DNA of 24,110 nt from Syntrophobacteria bacterium (lineage in GTDB: Bacteria; Desulfobacterota; DSWW01): the NCBI GenBank assembly GCA_030145435.1, contig JAQYVQ010000011.1, forward strand, positions 1 through 24,110, given 5' to 3'. Shown one piece after another: positions 15,022 through 22,986 of this stretch; position 1 is the first letter of the stretch; every line of letters starts with the position of its first letter. Both the position numbers and the translations under genes were made by a program. A model generated the notes under the pieces. That model searched no databases. It had not been told where the DNA came from and saw only the letters and a program-made list of their open reading frames with translations.

Positions 15022-16629
15022 ATGGACAAAGAAACCTATGATGCCATTGTGATCGGGGCAGGGCACAACGGCATGGCCCTGTCCACCTACCTGGGCAAGA
15101 GCGGGTGGAACGTGCTGGTCCTCGAACGGAGGCTGGAGGAAGGGGGAGGGCTTTCGACCGAGCTCTATACAGAGCCGGGCTTTCTTCACAATCTGCACAG
15201 CAACTATCACACCTTTGTAGGCCTGTGTCCTGTCTACGACGATCTCGACCTGGTGAGCGAACCGGACGGGGTCACCTACGCCCATCCGCCGGTCCAGATG
15301 GGTTCGATCTTTGCCGACGGGACCGCCATGACGGTTCACACGGACATGGCCAAGACCCATGCCTCGTTCAGCCGGTTCAGCAAAAAGGACGCGGACACGT
15401 TCTTGCGGTTGCACAAGGAGGTGAAGGGCTTTCAGGACCTGATGATCCGCACCTTGATGTACGCTCCACCCATCGATGTGAACGACATTACCAAGGCGCT
15501 GGCCACGTGGAAGGTGGAGGACAAGACCGAGTTCTTCCGGGCCAAACTCAGGTCCATGACCATCAACGATTTCCTGAACAAGCACTTCGAGAATGAAAAG
15601 GTCAAGGCCATGCTCGCCTTTCATGCGGCTGTCTGCGGGTACTATACGGACGTCGTGGGGCTGGCGGTCTCCTTTCCCTTCATGCTGGGCAAGATCGACA
15701 ACTGGAAGATCTGCATAGGCGGCTCGCATCGACTGGCCCACACCCTGTGGAGACAGATGCGAAGGGCCGGGGTGACCCTGCTGCCGGCCGCGCCGGTGGG
15801 TGAGATCCTGCTCGAGGACGGCCGTGCGGCGGGTGTCCGGCTGGAGGACGGCACCGAGTTCTATGCGGACAAGCTCGTGGCCAGCAGCGTGGATTTGCAG
15901 CAGACCTTCGGTAAGATGCTTCCCGAGGGCGCGGTGCCCAAGGAGATTCGCGAAGACGTCGAAGGGTACGAGTACCAGGAGGGATCGCTGTTCACCGTCC
16001 ACATGGCCATGCACAAGGTACCGACCTACAAGGCCGCTGCCTTCGACCCGGACATCAACCAGGCGTGGGTGTTGAACATAGGGTACGAGTGCCTGGAGGA
16101 TTTCAACCAGGACTGGGCCTCGATCCGCAAGGGGGAGGCGCCGGCGGAACCGAAACTGAACGTGGCGATCAATTCGATGTTCGACCCTACGGATGCGCCC
16201 GAGGGGAAGGCCACCGGGATGATCCGGGTCTTCGCGCCCTATTCGGTCGACGGCAAGGGCCCAGGAGTCTGGTCCACCTCCTTCAAGGACGTGTATGCCC
16301 AGCGGTGTGTCGACAAGCTCCTCGAGCATTGCGAAGGATTCGCGCAAGAGGACATCTGGGTGTCGCGTCCGTACACGCCCCTGGACATCTCGGAGAAGCT
16401 CGTCAACATGGTCAACGGCGACTGGATGGTGGGCAGGATTTCGGAGTCGAACCTCATGCTCAACCGGCCCAGCCAGGCCCTCTCTCAGTACCGGACACCG
16501 GTCAAGGGCTTGTATCTCTGTGGTTCCACGACTCATCCGCACGGGTTCATTACCTTTGGGCCGGGCTACAACGCCCTGCAGGCGATCGCAGAAGACTTTG
16601 GCCTGGACACGTGGTGGGTGGAAATCTAA
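15022..16629 (+). CDS. Phytoene desaturase-like FAD/NAD(P)-dependent oxidoreductase 1
   Basis: 535 residues with the layout of the phytoene-desaturase/amine-oxidase flavoprotein class. Its N-terminal dinucleotide fold (AIVIGAGHNGMALSTYLGKSG, then VLERRLEEGGGLST) binds FAD. A long central substrate domain follows, and then a C-terminal FAD motif LYLCGSTTHPHGFITFGPGYNAL. CIGGSHRLAHTLWRQMRRAG with VGEILLEDGRAAGVRLEDG is the usual mid-protein FAD region. Members desaturate, saturate or isomerise C=C bonds in carotenoids, retinoids and other lipids; many anaerobe members have no known substrate. GAGGGAGATCAAGT precedes the ATG. Its stop is 14 bases before the start of a related gene, so both are likely made together and might form a heteromer (inference). 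Confidence 0.85.
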   Translation: MDKETYDAIVIGAGHNGMALSTYLGKSGWNVLVLERRLEEGGGLSTELYTEPGFLHNLHSNYHTFVGLCPVYDDLDLVSEPDGVTYAHPPVQMGSIFADGTAMTVHTDMAKTHASFSRFSKKDADTFLRLHKEVKGFQDLMIRTLMYAPPIDVNDITKALATWKVEDKTEFFRAKLRSMTINDFLNKHFENEKVKAMLAFHAAVCGYYTDVVGLAVSFPFMLGKIDNWKICIGGSHRLAHTLWRQMRRAGVTLLPAAPVGEILLEDGRAAGVRLEDGTEFYADKLVASSVDLQQTFGKMLPEGAVPKEIREDVEGYEYQEGSLFTVHMAMHKVPTYKAAAFDPDINQAWVLNIGYECLEDFNQDWASIRKGEAPAEPKLNVAINSMFDPTDAPEGKATGMIRVFAPYSVDGKGPGVWSTSFKDVYAQRCVDKLLEHCEGFAQEDIWVSRPYTPLDISEKLVNMVNGDWMVGRISESNLMLNRPSQALSQYRTPVKGLYLCGSTTHPHGFITFGPGYNALQAIAEDFGLDTWWVEI

Positions 16630-16643
16630 AAGGAGACGAACAA

Positions 16644-18275
16644 ATGGTAAAGAAAGAATACGATGCGATCGTGATCGGAGGAGGAATCCAGGGCCTCTGC
16701 CTGGGCGCGTACCTGCAGCGAGCCGGAATGCAGACAGCGATCTTCGAACGAAGACACGAAGAAGGGGGGTGTGTCTGCACGCGCGAGACGACGGCTCCCG
16801 GGTTCATGCACAATCACGCCGTGTGTATGGAGTTCCTCGACTGGATGCCCTTCTACCTCGATTTCGGGCTCGACAAGCTGGGAGGCCGAACGATCTACCC
16901 GGACGCGCAGTTCGGGATCCCCTTCTCCGATGGAAGCCCTCCGATCGTCCTCTACAACGTTGCCTCGGAAGAAAACTACCAGAGGTCCCACAAGTCGATT
17001 TCCGTCTATTCGAAGAAGGATGCCGACACATGGGTAAGGCTCCGCCGCAAGGCCCAGGAACTGGAGCCTGTCTTTTGCCAGTTCTTCTACAGCCCTCCTA
17101 CCATGCCGACCCCGGAGGATCCGGATCCCCTTCAAACCCTGAACCGGACCCTTCTCGATCTGTTTGGGCTCCCTCATCACCTGGGTCAGGGATCGGGCAA
17201 GGACGTTGTCGATCATCTCTTCGAAACCCCGGGCTTGAGGACCCTGCTCTACAAGGGCATCGAGGACTGGGGAACACCTCTGGAGATGCAGGGCCTGGGG
17301 GCTTTCTCGCTGATCAGCCTCTTCTTCATCGAGGCCAACTCGCGCATCATGATCGGCGGAACCCACACCCTGGCCCACGCCATGGTCATGGCCTGCGTGC
17401 GGGAGGGCGTGGAAGTCCACGAGCGGGGAGACGTAAAGAAGATCATCGTGGAGAGCGGGAAGGCGGCAGGGGTCGTGCTCGCCGATGGGACCGAAGTCCG
17501 GGCCCGAAACCTCGTTGCCTCGAACGCCGATCTCAAACAGACGCTGCTCGGTATGGTGGGGGAGGAGAACCTGAGCCCCCTCTGGGTCGACCACACCAAG
17601 GCCTTCAAGTACGGCCGCTCCTGCGTCCTCGGATCGTCTCACATGGCCCTCAACGAAGCGCCCGACTACAAGAGCGCCAAGCACAATCCGGACATCAACA
17701 AGACCTTCATTACGGTCGTCGGCGTCGACACCCCGGAGGAAATGACCGAACATTGCCGGGAGGTCGAGGCGGGCAAGATCCCGACGATCCCCGCCCTGTT
17801 CAATTCGTGCCTTTCCACCTTCGATCCCACCTATGCACCGCCGGGCAAGCACACCTTGTCCGCCTGGGTCTTCTTCCCCAAGGCGAGCGACCTGACCCGG
17901 GAAGAGTGGTATGAAGTGAAGAAGACCTACAACGATCGGGTGATCGAACGGTTCGAGAAGTGGGCCCCGAACATGACCCGGGCGAACGTGATCGCCGACT
18001 TCTTCGAAACCCCTCTGGATTTGCAGGACGACAAGCTCATACCCGAGGGGGACTTCTGTTACGGCCTCATGTGTCCCGAGCAGTTGGTGCACAGGCGTCC
18101 CTTCGTCGAAGCCGCACAGTACAGAGCCGAAATCAAGGACCTCTACCTGGCCAGTTCGGGCCAGCACCCCCTGGGAGGGGTGAGCGCAGCGGTGGGCTAC
18201 AATGCATACAAGGTGATCGCCGAGGACTTCAACCTGACCTACAAGCCCTGGGAATCCACAGGCCGGGGATATTGA
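16644..18275 (+). CDS. Phytoene desaturase-like FAD/NAD(P)-dependent oxidoreductase 2
   Basis: 543 residues from the ATG at 16644, which has AAAAGGAGACG upstream; the frame is open further left, but that part is shadow sequence of the preceding gene. The FAD fold begins AIVIGGGIQGLCLGAYLQRAG and is followed by IFERRHEEGGCVCTRET. The mid FAD region is MIGGTHTLAHAMVMACVREG, then KIIVESGKAAGVVLADG. The C-terminal motif is LYLASSGQHPLGGVSAAVGYNAY. It aligns along most of its length with the preceding protein (YSKKDADTWVRL against FSKKDADTFLRL; NPDINKTF against DPDINQAW), so the pair arose by duplication and then diverged. It has a CVC where its partner has LST in the FAD region. Reaction unknown; a redox step on a hydrophobic cyclic compound is plausible. 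Confidence 0.85.
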   Translation: MVKKEYDAIVIGGGIQGLCLGAYLQRAGMQTAIFERRHEEGGCVCTRETTAPGFMHNHAVCMEFLDWMPFYLDFGLDKLGGRTIYPDAQFGIPFSDGSPPIVLYNVASEENYQRSHKSISVYSKKDADTWVRLRRKAQELEPVFCQFFYSPPTMPTPEDPDPLQTLNRTLLDLFGLPHHLGQGSGKDVVDHLFETPGLRTLLYKGIEDWGTPLEMQGLGAFSLISLFFIEANSRIMIGGTHTLAHAMVMACVREGVEVHERGDVKKIIVESGKAAGVVLADGTEVRARNLVASNADLKQTLLGMVGEENLSPLWVDHTKAFKYGRSCVLGSSHMALNEAPDYKSAKHNPDINKTFITVVGVDTPEEMTEHCREVEAGKIPTIPALFNSCLSTFDPTYAPPGKHTLSAWVFFPKASDLTREEWYEVKKTYNDRVIERFEKWAPNMTRANVIADFFETPLDLQDDKLIPEGDFCYGLMCPEQLVHRRPFVEAAQYRAEIKDLYLASSGQHPLGGVSAAVGYNAYKVIAEDFNLTYKPWESTGRGY

Positions 18276-18308
18276 GTACCGATGTATACAAATAGGGTCA
18301 CAGAAATT

Positions 18309-18346
18309 GCGGACATTGCGAGCCGGAGGCGACGCAACAATGCCCG
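18309..18346. repeat. Third copy of the dispersed repeat found at 12775-12872
   Basis: The stretch GCGGACATTGCGAGCCGG through GCAACAATGCCC matches the left copy at about 12773-12813 (GCGGACAGTGCGAGGG through CAATCCCC). It lies 33 bases after the second FAD oxidoreductase. Repeats like this are spread between genes in many deltaproteobacterial genomes. Confidence 0.6.
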
Positions 18347-18358
18347 GGCACACTGAAT

Positions 18359-18445
18359 TCCTTCTCCCCTCTGGGGAGAAGGTCAGGATGAGGGGGAGCT
18401 TCTTTTGGCACCTCACCCTAACCCTCTCCCTCAAGGGAGAGGGAA
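18359..18445. repeat. Two inverted hairpin units of the CCCTCTCCC...GGGAGAGGG type
   Basis: CCTTCTCCCC-tct-GGGGAGAAGG (18359-18381) is a 10-bp hairpin. CCCTCTCCCT-caa-GGGAGAGGG near 18422-18444 is a second one. Each has a similar flank (TCAGGATGAGGG, and CCTCACCCTAA in reverse), so the two units are inverted copies. This is a familiar intergenic repeat; it may stop transcription between the oxidoreductase and the SDR. The rest of the gap to 18577 holds no gene. Confidence 0.7.
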
Positions 18446-18577
18446 TCTCAGGTTCCCCAGCCTCTTAGAGTTCCAGGTTTAGCGTTATTCGCCGGCGCTC
18501 CTCGCGATTCTCACAACCTACTTTCCTGGTGGAGGTTTCGCCAGGGAGAACGCACCGAGCAAAAGGGGAGGGTGAAC

Positions 18578-19336
18578 ATGAGATTGAAAGACAAAGTCGC
18601 ACTCGTTACGGGCGCCGGCGCCGGAATCGGCAAGGCCATTGCAGAGACCTTCGCCAAAGAGGGGGCAAAGGTCGTGGTGAACGACATGAACCCTGCCACG
18701 GCCCAGGCCGTTGCCGATGGAATCAGCAAGGGAGGCGGGACGGCCGCCTTTGTCCAGGCCGACGTCTCGAAGGAGGCCGACGCCGTCAAGATTGTGAAAT
18801 TCACGGTCGACACGTACGGAAGCCTGGACATCCTGGTCAACAACGCGGGCATCGAGCTGATTAAACCGACCCACGAACTGACGGAACAGGACTGGGACTC
18901 GGTCATGAACGTCAATCTGAAGGGGCTCTTCCTCGTCTCCAAGCACGGGGTCATCCAGATGCTGGCCCAGGGAGGCGGGAGCATCATCAACATGTCGTCC
19001 GCGGCCGGGATTATCGGATTCCCGCTCCTCGCATCCTACTGTGCGACCAAGGGGGGCGTGGTCCAACTGACCAAGAGCATGGCCCTGGAATACAGGCCTG
19101 CCAACGTTCGGGTCAACGCGATCTGTCCCTCCCTGATCGAGACGGACCTGGGTGACCGGTTCGTTGAGAGCTACAATGCTGCGGGCATCCCGGCGGAGGA
19201 ATTGCTGATGTCCATGCAGGGTCGCATGGGCACTGTGCAGGACGTTGCGGGCGTAGCCCTCTTCCTGGCGAGTGACGACTCCTCCTTCGTGAACGGGGTA
19301 GCCCTCCCGGTGGACGGCGGCGCCTGCGCGGGGTAG
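18578..19336 (+). CDS. Short-chain dehydrogenase/reductase (3-hydroxyacyl-CoA/ketoacyl reductase-like)
   Basis: 252 residues from the ATG at 18578; a GTG two codons earlier is less likely given the GGGGAGGG spacing. Classical SDR motifs: TGAGAGIG (11-18) for cofactor binding, D36 after the second beta strand pointing to NAD(H), NNAG, and the catalytic S141, Y154 and K158 in YCATK. PSLIETDLGDRF is the substrate-loop region, and ALPVDGGACAG the usual end. Enzymes like this oxidise or reduce hydroxy/keto groups, often as 3-hydroxyacyl-CoA dehydrogenases in beta-oxidation of cyclic acids. It is 302 bases downstream of the FAD oxidoreductases, behind repeat elements, and 198 bases before the reductase gene set. 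The exact substrate is unknown. Confidence 0.92.
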   Translation: MRLKDKVALVTGAGAGIGKAIAETFAKEGAKVVVNDMNPATAQAVADGISKGGGTAAFVQADVSKEADAVKIVKFTVDTYGSLDILVNNAGIELIKPTHELTEQDWDSVMNVNLKGLFLVSKHGVIQMLAQGGGSIINMSSAAGIIGFPLLASYCATKGGVVQLTKSMALEYRPANVRVNAICPSLIETDLGDRFVESYNAAGIPAEELLMSMQGRMGTVQDVAGVALFLASDDSSFVNGVALPVDGGACAG

Positions 19337-19400
19337 TCGTGTAGGGATGGTATTCGGCCCACTATCGATCATCGCCCTCGAACGGACCTGATAAAGGACG

Positions 19401-19497
19401 GTAGTCGAGGTCGAGCACGGGCACGCACACGGGCACGAGAACTGGATCAGCTTATGTGCGTGAAAAAAGCGCTGCGAATGCTCGAGGACGAGGACGA
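19401..19497. repeat. Low-complexity tracts upstream of the reductase genes
   Basis: CACGGGCACG occurs twice (19416-19425 and 19428-19437) with a 12-base period, and TCGAGGACGAGGACGA lies at 19482-19497. The latter is shared, in the other orientation, with 2195-2216. No clear promoter is visible in this 198-base gap. Confidence 0.5.
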
Positions 19498-19534
19498 ATC
19501 AGGTGCACACAGTGAATCATTGAAAGGACCCGCC

Positions 19535-20707
19535 ATGAGCGCGACAAGCATCAGTTCGGCCGAAAGATTGAGTGCCGTGGAGGAGTTAACGACTCTGCCC
19601 CTTCGGGGCGAGAACCCCTATATCCGGGACTGGAAGGAAAGCGGCGGCAGGGTGTTCGGCTACACGTGCAGCTACGTCCCGGAAGAAATCCTGTATGCAG
19701 AAGGCCAACCGTCCAGGATCCTCCCGATCCGTCTCGGGGCCCAGGGGACTACGACCACGGACGATGCCGACATCCATATGCACAAGTTCCTGTGCAGCTA
19801 CTGCAGGTGCGTCATGCAACTGGCCCTCACGGGCGAATACGATTTCCTGGACGGCGTTGTCCTCACCAACGGGTGCGAACACATGCGAAGGACCTTCGAA
19901 ATCTGGAGGGACCAGGTGGAGCCTCCTTTTGTCACGATGCTGTCCGTCCCCCACCGACGCGACGGTGACAATCACTTTCAGTGGTACAGGGACGAGATCA
20001 CGAAGCTCACGGACGAGATCGGAAAGAAGTACGGCTATCTCCCGTCCAAGGAGTCTCTCCGGAGCGCGGTCAGGACCTATAACCGGTACAGGGAGCTGAT
20101 GCTGGAATTGTACGGTCTTCGGTCGATAGAACACCCCAAGCTTACCGGGTCGGAGGCGATGAAGATCACTCAGGCCGGTTACTGCATGCCCAAAGAGGCC
20201 TTCAACGAGAGGTTGGCCACAGCGATCCAGGAACTCAACGAAAGGCCCGGCATCACGGATGCCAGAGCCAGGCTGATGGTGGGCGGCAGTTACATCGATG
20301 ACCCCTGGTTCATCGACATCATCGAAAGCACGGGGGCCGTCGTGGTAACCGATGTCCTTTGCACCGGGAGAAAGTACATCGAGGGCATGGTGGACGAAAC
20401 GCTGGAGCCCGTGGAGGCGATCGCGAGGCGGTACTTCCAGCGGGACCCTTCCTGTCCACGCATGGTCGACGGCTACCCCGAACGAATCGCATTCACCAAG
20501 AGGCTCGCACAGGAGGCGAAGGTAGACGGCGTGGTCTTCGAACGCATCACCTTCTGCGACAGCCACACCGTGGAAAACCTGATGGAGAGTGAAGACGTCG
20601 AGGAACTGGGCATCCCAACCCTGAACCTGGAGAGAGAGTATCTCGGAGGGGACAAGGGACGTCTCAAGACGCGGGTCCAGGCCTTCCTCGAGAAGATCGG
20701 CAAGTGA
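19535..20707 (+). CDS. BcrC/BadD/BzdN-like subunit (benzoyl-CoA reductase / 2-hydroxyacyl-CoA dehydratase family)
   Basis: 390 residues from the ATG at 19535, which has GAAAGGA upstream; the longer frame from 19454 adds low-complexity residues and lacks a ribosome binding site. Length fits the smaller catalytic subunit (about 380-390). Cysteines that could hold an Fe-S cluster are C87, C90 and C92 in KFLCSYCRCVMQ, C114 in TNGCEHMRR, C276 in VLCTGRKY and C341 in TFCDSHTVENL. Family landmarks include ARLMVGGSYIDDPWFIDIIE and IPTLNLEREYLGGDKGRLKTR near the end. These enzymes use activator-fed, ATP-driven single electrons either to reduce an aromatic ring or to dehydrate a 2-hydroxyacyl-CoA. The next three genes complete a four-subunit set in the order bcrC-B-A-D. 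Ring reduction is favoured but not proven. Confidence 0.82.
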   Translation: MSATSISSAERLSAVEELTTLPLRGENPYIRDWKESGGRVFGYTCSYVPEEILYAEGQPSRILPIRLGAQGTTTTDDADIHMHKFLCSYCRCVMQLALTGEYDFLDGVVLTNGCEHMRRTFEIWRDQVEPPFVTMLSVPHRRDGDNHFQWYRDEITKLTDEIGKKYGYLPSKESLRSAVRTYNRYRELMLELYGLRSIEHPKLTGSEAMKITQAGYCMPKEAFNERLATAIQELNERPGITDARARLMVGGSYIDDPWFIDIIESTGAVVVTDVLCTGRKYIEGMVDETLEPVEAIARRYFQRDPSCPRMVDGYPERIAFTKRLAQEAKVDGVVFERITFCDSHTVENLMESEDVEELGIPTLNLEREYLGGDKGRLKTRVQAFLEKIGK

Positions 20708-20776
20708 CAACCCTTGGGAAAATCCGCGTAGGGGCTCTCAGAAGCAGGATGGGTCCCCCAAACAGGAGAGATCAGC

Positions 20777-22189
20777 ATGGGAAACAACAGGGCAATCGAG
20801 AAGTACGAATACTTCCGACGCGTGGACGCCATATGCGACTTGATTACAGGTGTGCTTGCCACCGGAGCCCAGACGCCCGAAGAACTGGGTGAGCATCTTC
20901 CCGGTCTTCTACAGATGGTCCCCGAATACCACGCCTCGCTCGTGCCGAAGGTGTATCCGGATCTGGTCGAGGCCATTCTGAAGCCGAAGAACCGGAACAG
21001 TGTCGGGATGTTCATCCTGGCCTTCAAGGACTACCTGACCGCCCTCACCGACAACATGGATGAAGGCCGACCGCTCGTCAGCAACTTCCCCTTCTTCTCA
21101 CCCGAAATCTTCTTCAGCATGGGGTTGGTCCCCTGCCTCTCCGAGGTGATCCCCTTCGTGATCGCCATCGCACTCACGGACGGCGTCGTGGAGGAGTTGG
21201 ACGAGTCGGAACGGGACGGGTTGCCGGGACACGTGTGCGGGTTCCAGAAGGTGCCGATGAAAGCAATCGAGAAGGGGCTTCTTCCGAAACCGGACCTGTT
21301 TATCACGAACACCGCACCCTGTGACAGCAGCAACATCATGTACCAGCTCATCAAGAAACGGCTGAATGTCCCTGTCATGATGGTGGATTCCCCGTACTAC
21401 AACGACACCAAGGCCTTCAAGTACTTTCTGGCCGAATTCAAGAAGATGGTCGAGAATCTGGAAAAGGCGACCGGCTCGACCCTGGACGAAGACCGCCTTC
21501 GAAGGCACGTGGAAATGGGGAACGAGCAACTGAAATACATGTACGGGCTCCAGGAGTTGCGGCGGCACATCCCTTGCCCTGACCCGGGGATGCACCGCGT
21601 GCTCGACACGCTCGCTGTGATGATGACCGGGACGAACGAGAAGCTCGTCGACTACATGCGGATCTGTTACGAAGAGGCCAAGGAGAGGGTTGAACAGGGA
21701 ACCACATTCCTTCCCGAAGGAAAGAAGGAGATCCGGACCCTGTGGAGCTGGTCCCATCTGCCGAATATGCTCTCCCTGCCGAGCTGGCTCGAGGACGAGT
21801 TCGGGAGCACGTTCCTCGAGTGCTCCCTGAGCGTCCTTCCCGCGGAGAACGTGGGGTACGTGGACACGGCCAGCGTCGAGTCGATGATCGAGGGGCTGGC
21901 ATGGCGTTCCTTCAACTTCCCCATGCATCGGAACGTCATGGGCCACACGGACATCCACGTGAACGACATGTTAACCGTGGCCCGGGCGTACCATGCCCAG
22001 GCAGCGCTCTTCGGCGGAAACCAGACCTGCAAGTACGGATGGACGCTGCCCAAAATCATGAGCGACGTCCTGGAAGAGGAACTCGGCATCCCGAGTATCA
22101 CCTACGAGGTTGACTACCTGGACGCACGGTTCGCACCCCATCCGTCGATCAGGGCCACATTGACCGAGTTCTTTCAAACCTTAGTATAG
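20777..22189 (+). CDS. BcrB/BadE/BzdO-like subunit (benzoyl-CoA reductase / 2-hydroxyacyl-CoA dehydratase family)
   Basis: 470 residues, the larger partner of the catalytic dimer (about 430-450 in known enzymes). Candidate cluster cysteines are C120 (GLVPCLSEV), C182 (NTAPCDSSN) and C418 (GGNQTCKYGW). The C-terminus has the family pattern IPSITYEVDYLDARFAPHPS followed by an arginine-containing helix. AYHAQAALFGGNQTCKYGW is the typical late motif before it. ACKs for two-domain HgdB-like folds such as SNFPFFSPEIFFSMG are near residue 100. The ATG at 20777 has ACAGGAGAG upstream, 69 bases after the previous stop. It should form the active site with the 390-residue subunit at the [4Fe-4S] cluster. 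Whether it makes a ring reductase or a dehydratase needs phylogeny. Confidence 0.82.
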   Translation: MGNNRAIEKYEYFRRVDAICDLITGVLATGAQTPEELGEHLPGLLQMVPEYHASLVPKVYPDLVEAILKPKNRNSVGMFILAFKDYLTALTDNMDEGRPLVSNFPFFSPEIFFSMGLVPCLSEVIPFVIAIALTDGVVEELDESERDGLPGHVCGFQKVPMKAIEKGLLPKPDLFITNTAPCDSSNIMYQLIKKRLNVPVMMVDSPYYNDTKAFKYFLAEFKKMVENLEKATGSTLDEDRLRRHVEMGNEQLKYMYGLQELRRHIPCPDPGMHRVLDTLAVMMTGTNEKLVDYMRICYEEAKERVEQGTTFLPEGKKEIRTLWSWSHLPNMLSLPSWLEDEFGSTFLECSLSVLPAENVGYVDTASVESMIEGLAWRSFNFPMHRNVMGHTDIHVNDMLTVARAYHAQAALFGGNQTCKYGWTLPKIMSDVLEEELGIPSITYEVDYLDARFAPHPSIRATLTEFFQTLV

Positions 22190-22212
22190 GGATCAATGAA
22201 GGATAGGCAACG

Positions 22213-22986
22213 ATGATTCTGGGTTGTGACATTGGGACGGGTTTTACGAAGGCTGTTGTCCTGCAGGGCGGGGAATTCGTTTACGGGACACGGGTTGAGA
22301 CACTGGCAAGACCCAACCGGGCGATGGAACTGGCCCTGGAGAACATCACGGCCGAGAAGGGAGTCAAGGCGGACGACTTCGACGATATCGTGGTCACGGG
22401 TTGGGGACAGGGGAAGGCCTCGGCCAAGTACAAGACCGCGGCCACGATCAAGTGCCTTGCCAGGGCGGCTGTCTGGGCAGAGCCTTCCTGCAGGTCCGTG
22501 CTCTGCATGGGCACTCAACAGAGTGTGGCCTTGTCGGTAAACGACAAGGGAAGGGTGCTTCGGTACATGATGAACGACAAGTGCGCTTCCGGGGCCGGGA
22601 TGTTCCTCCAGGTCATTCTGGAGGCCTTGGGGTGTTCCGTGGAGGAGTGTGCGGAAATTGCCGGGTCTGCCGACAAGAAGCTCTCCATGAGCAGCCAGTG
22701 CGCCGTTTTTGCCGAAAGCGAGGTGGTGAGCCTGATCAACGATGGAGAATCCGTGGCCAACATCGTCTCTGCCATCCTCGACTCCCTGTCCAAAAACATC
22801 GCCTCCCTGTGCAAGAAGGTCAATGCAACAGACGCCCTCGTCCTCGGGGGAGGGCTCGCGAACAACGAGAGAATCTTCGAACTGCTCCAGGGAGCCCTCC
22901 GGAAGAAGCTGCACGTCTTTCGACCTGAACCGGATCTTATCGCTGCTGTCGGTGCCGCTCTGAGTGCCAACGGAGGAACAACATGA
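22213..22986 (+). CDS. Activator ATPase subunit, BcrA/BadF/BzdP-like
   Basis: 257-residue ASKHA-fold ATPase of the BadF/BadG/BcrA/BcrD family. DIGTGFTKAVV at the start is the phosphate-binding loop. C124 (MNDKCASGAG) and C163 (SSQCAVFAESE) are the two cysteines that share a [4Fe-4S] cluster between two such subunits. LVLGGGLANNE is the second nucleotide-binding motif, and AVGAALSANG the conserved end. It couples ATP hydrolysis to low-potential electron transfer into the catalytic subunits. Its short length matches BzdP of the Azoarcus-type enzyme better than the about 440-residue BcrA/BadF. The ATG at 22213 has GAAGGAT upstream, 23 bases after the previous stop. It overlaps the next gene by four bases (ATGA), typical of co-translated partners. 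Confidence 0.88.
   Translation: MILGCDIGTGFTKAVVLQGGEFVYGTRVETLARPNRAMELALENITAEKGVKADDFDDIVVTGWGQGKASAKYKTAATIKCLARAAVWAEPSCRSVLCMGTQQSVALSVNDKGRVLRYMMNDKCASGAGMFLQVILEALGCSVEECAEIAGSADKKLSMSSQCAVFAESEVVSLINDGESVANIVSAILDSLSKNIASLCKKVNATDALVLGGGLANNERIFELLQGALRKKLHVFRPEPDLIAAVGAALSANGGTT

Noticed and set aside
16065..16643. N-terminal extension of the second phytoene-desaturase-like protein to 736 residues
   Set aside because: The extension overlaps the preceding gene out of frame and has no motif. The ATG at 16644 has AAAAGGAG and begins the FAD fold directly.
16626..18434. 602-residue minus-strand frame
   Set aside because: Shadow of the second FAD oxidoreductase plus repeat sequence; no motif.
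19454..19534. Longer start for the BcrC-like subunit
   Set aside because: The added 27 residues come from low-complexity DNA, and the ATG at 19535 has GAAAGGA and gives the family length.
19535..22189. Calling the two large subunits simply (R)-2-hydroxyglutaryl-CoA dehydratase
   Set aside because: Possible, but two different short activators in bcr/bzd order fit a ring-reductase-type complex better. Left open in the annotation.
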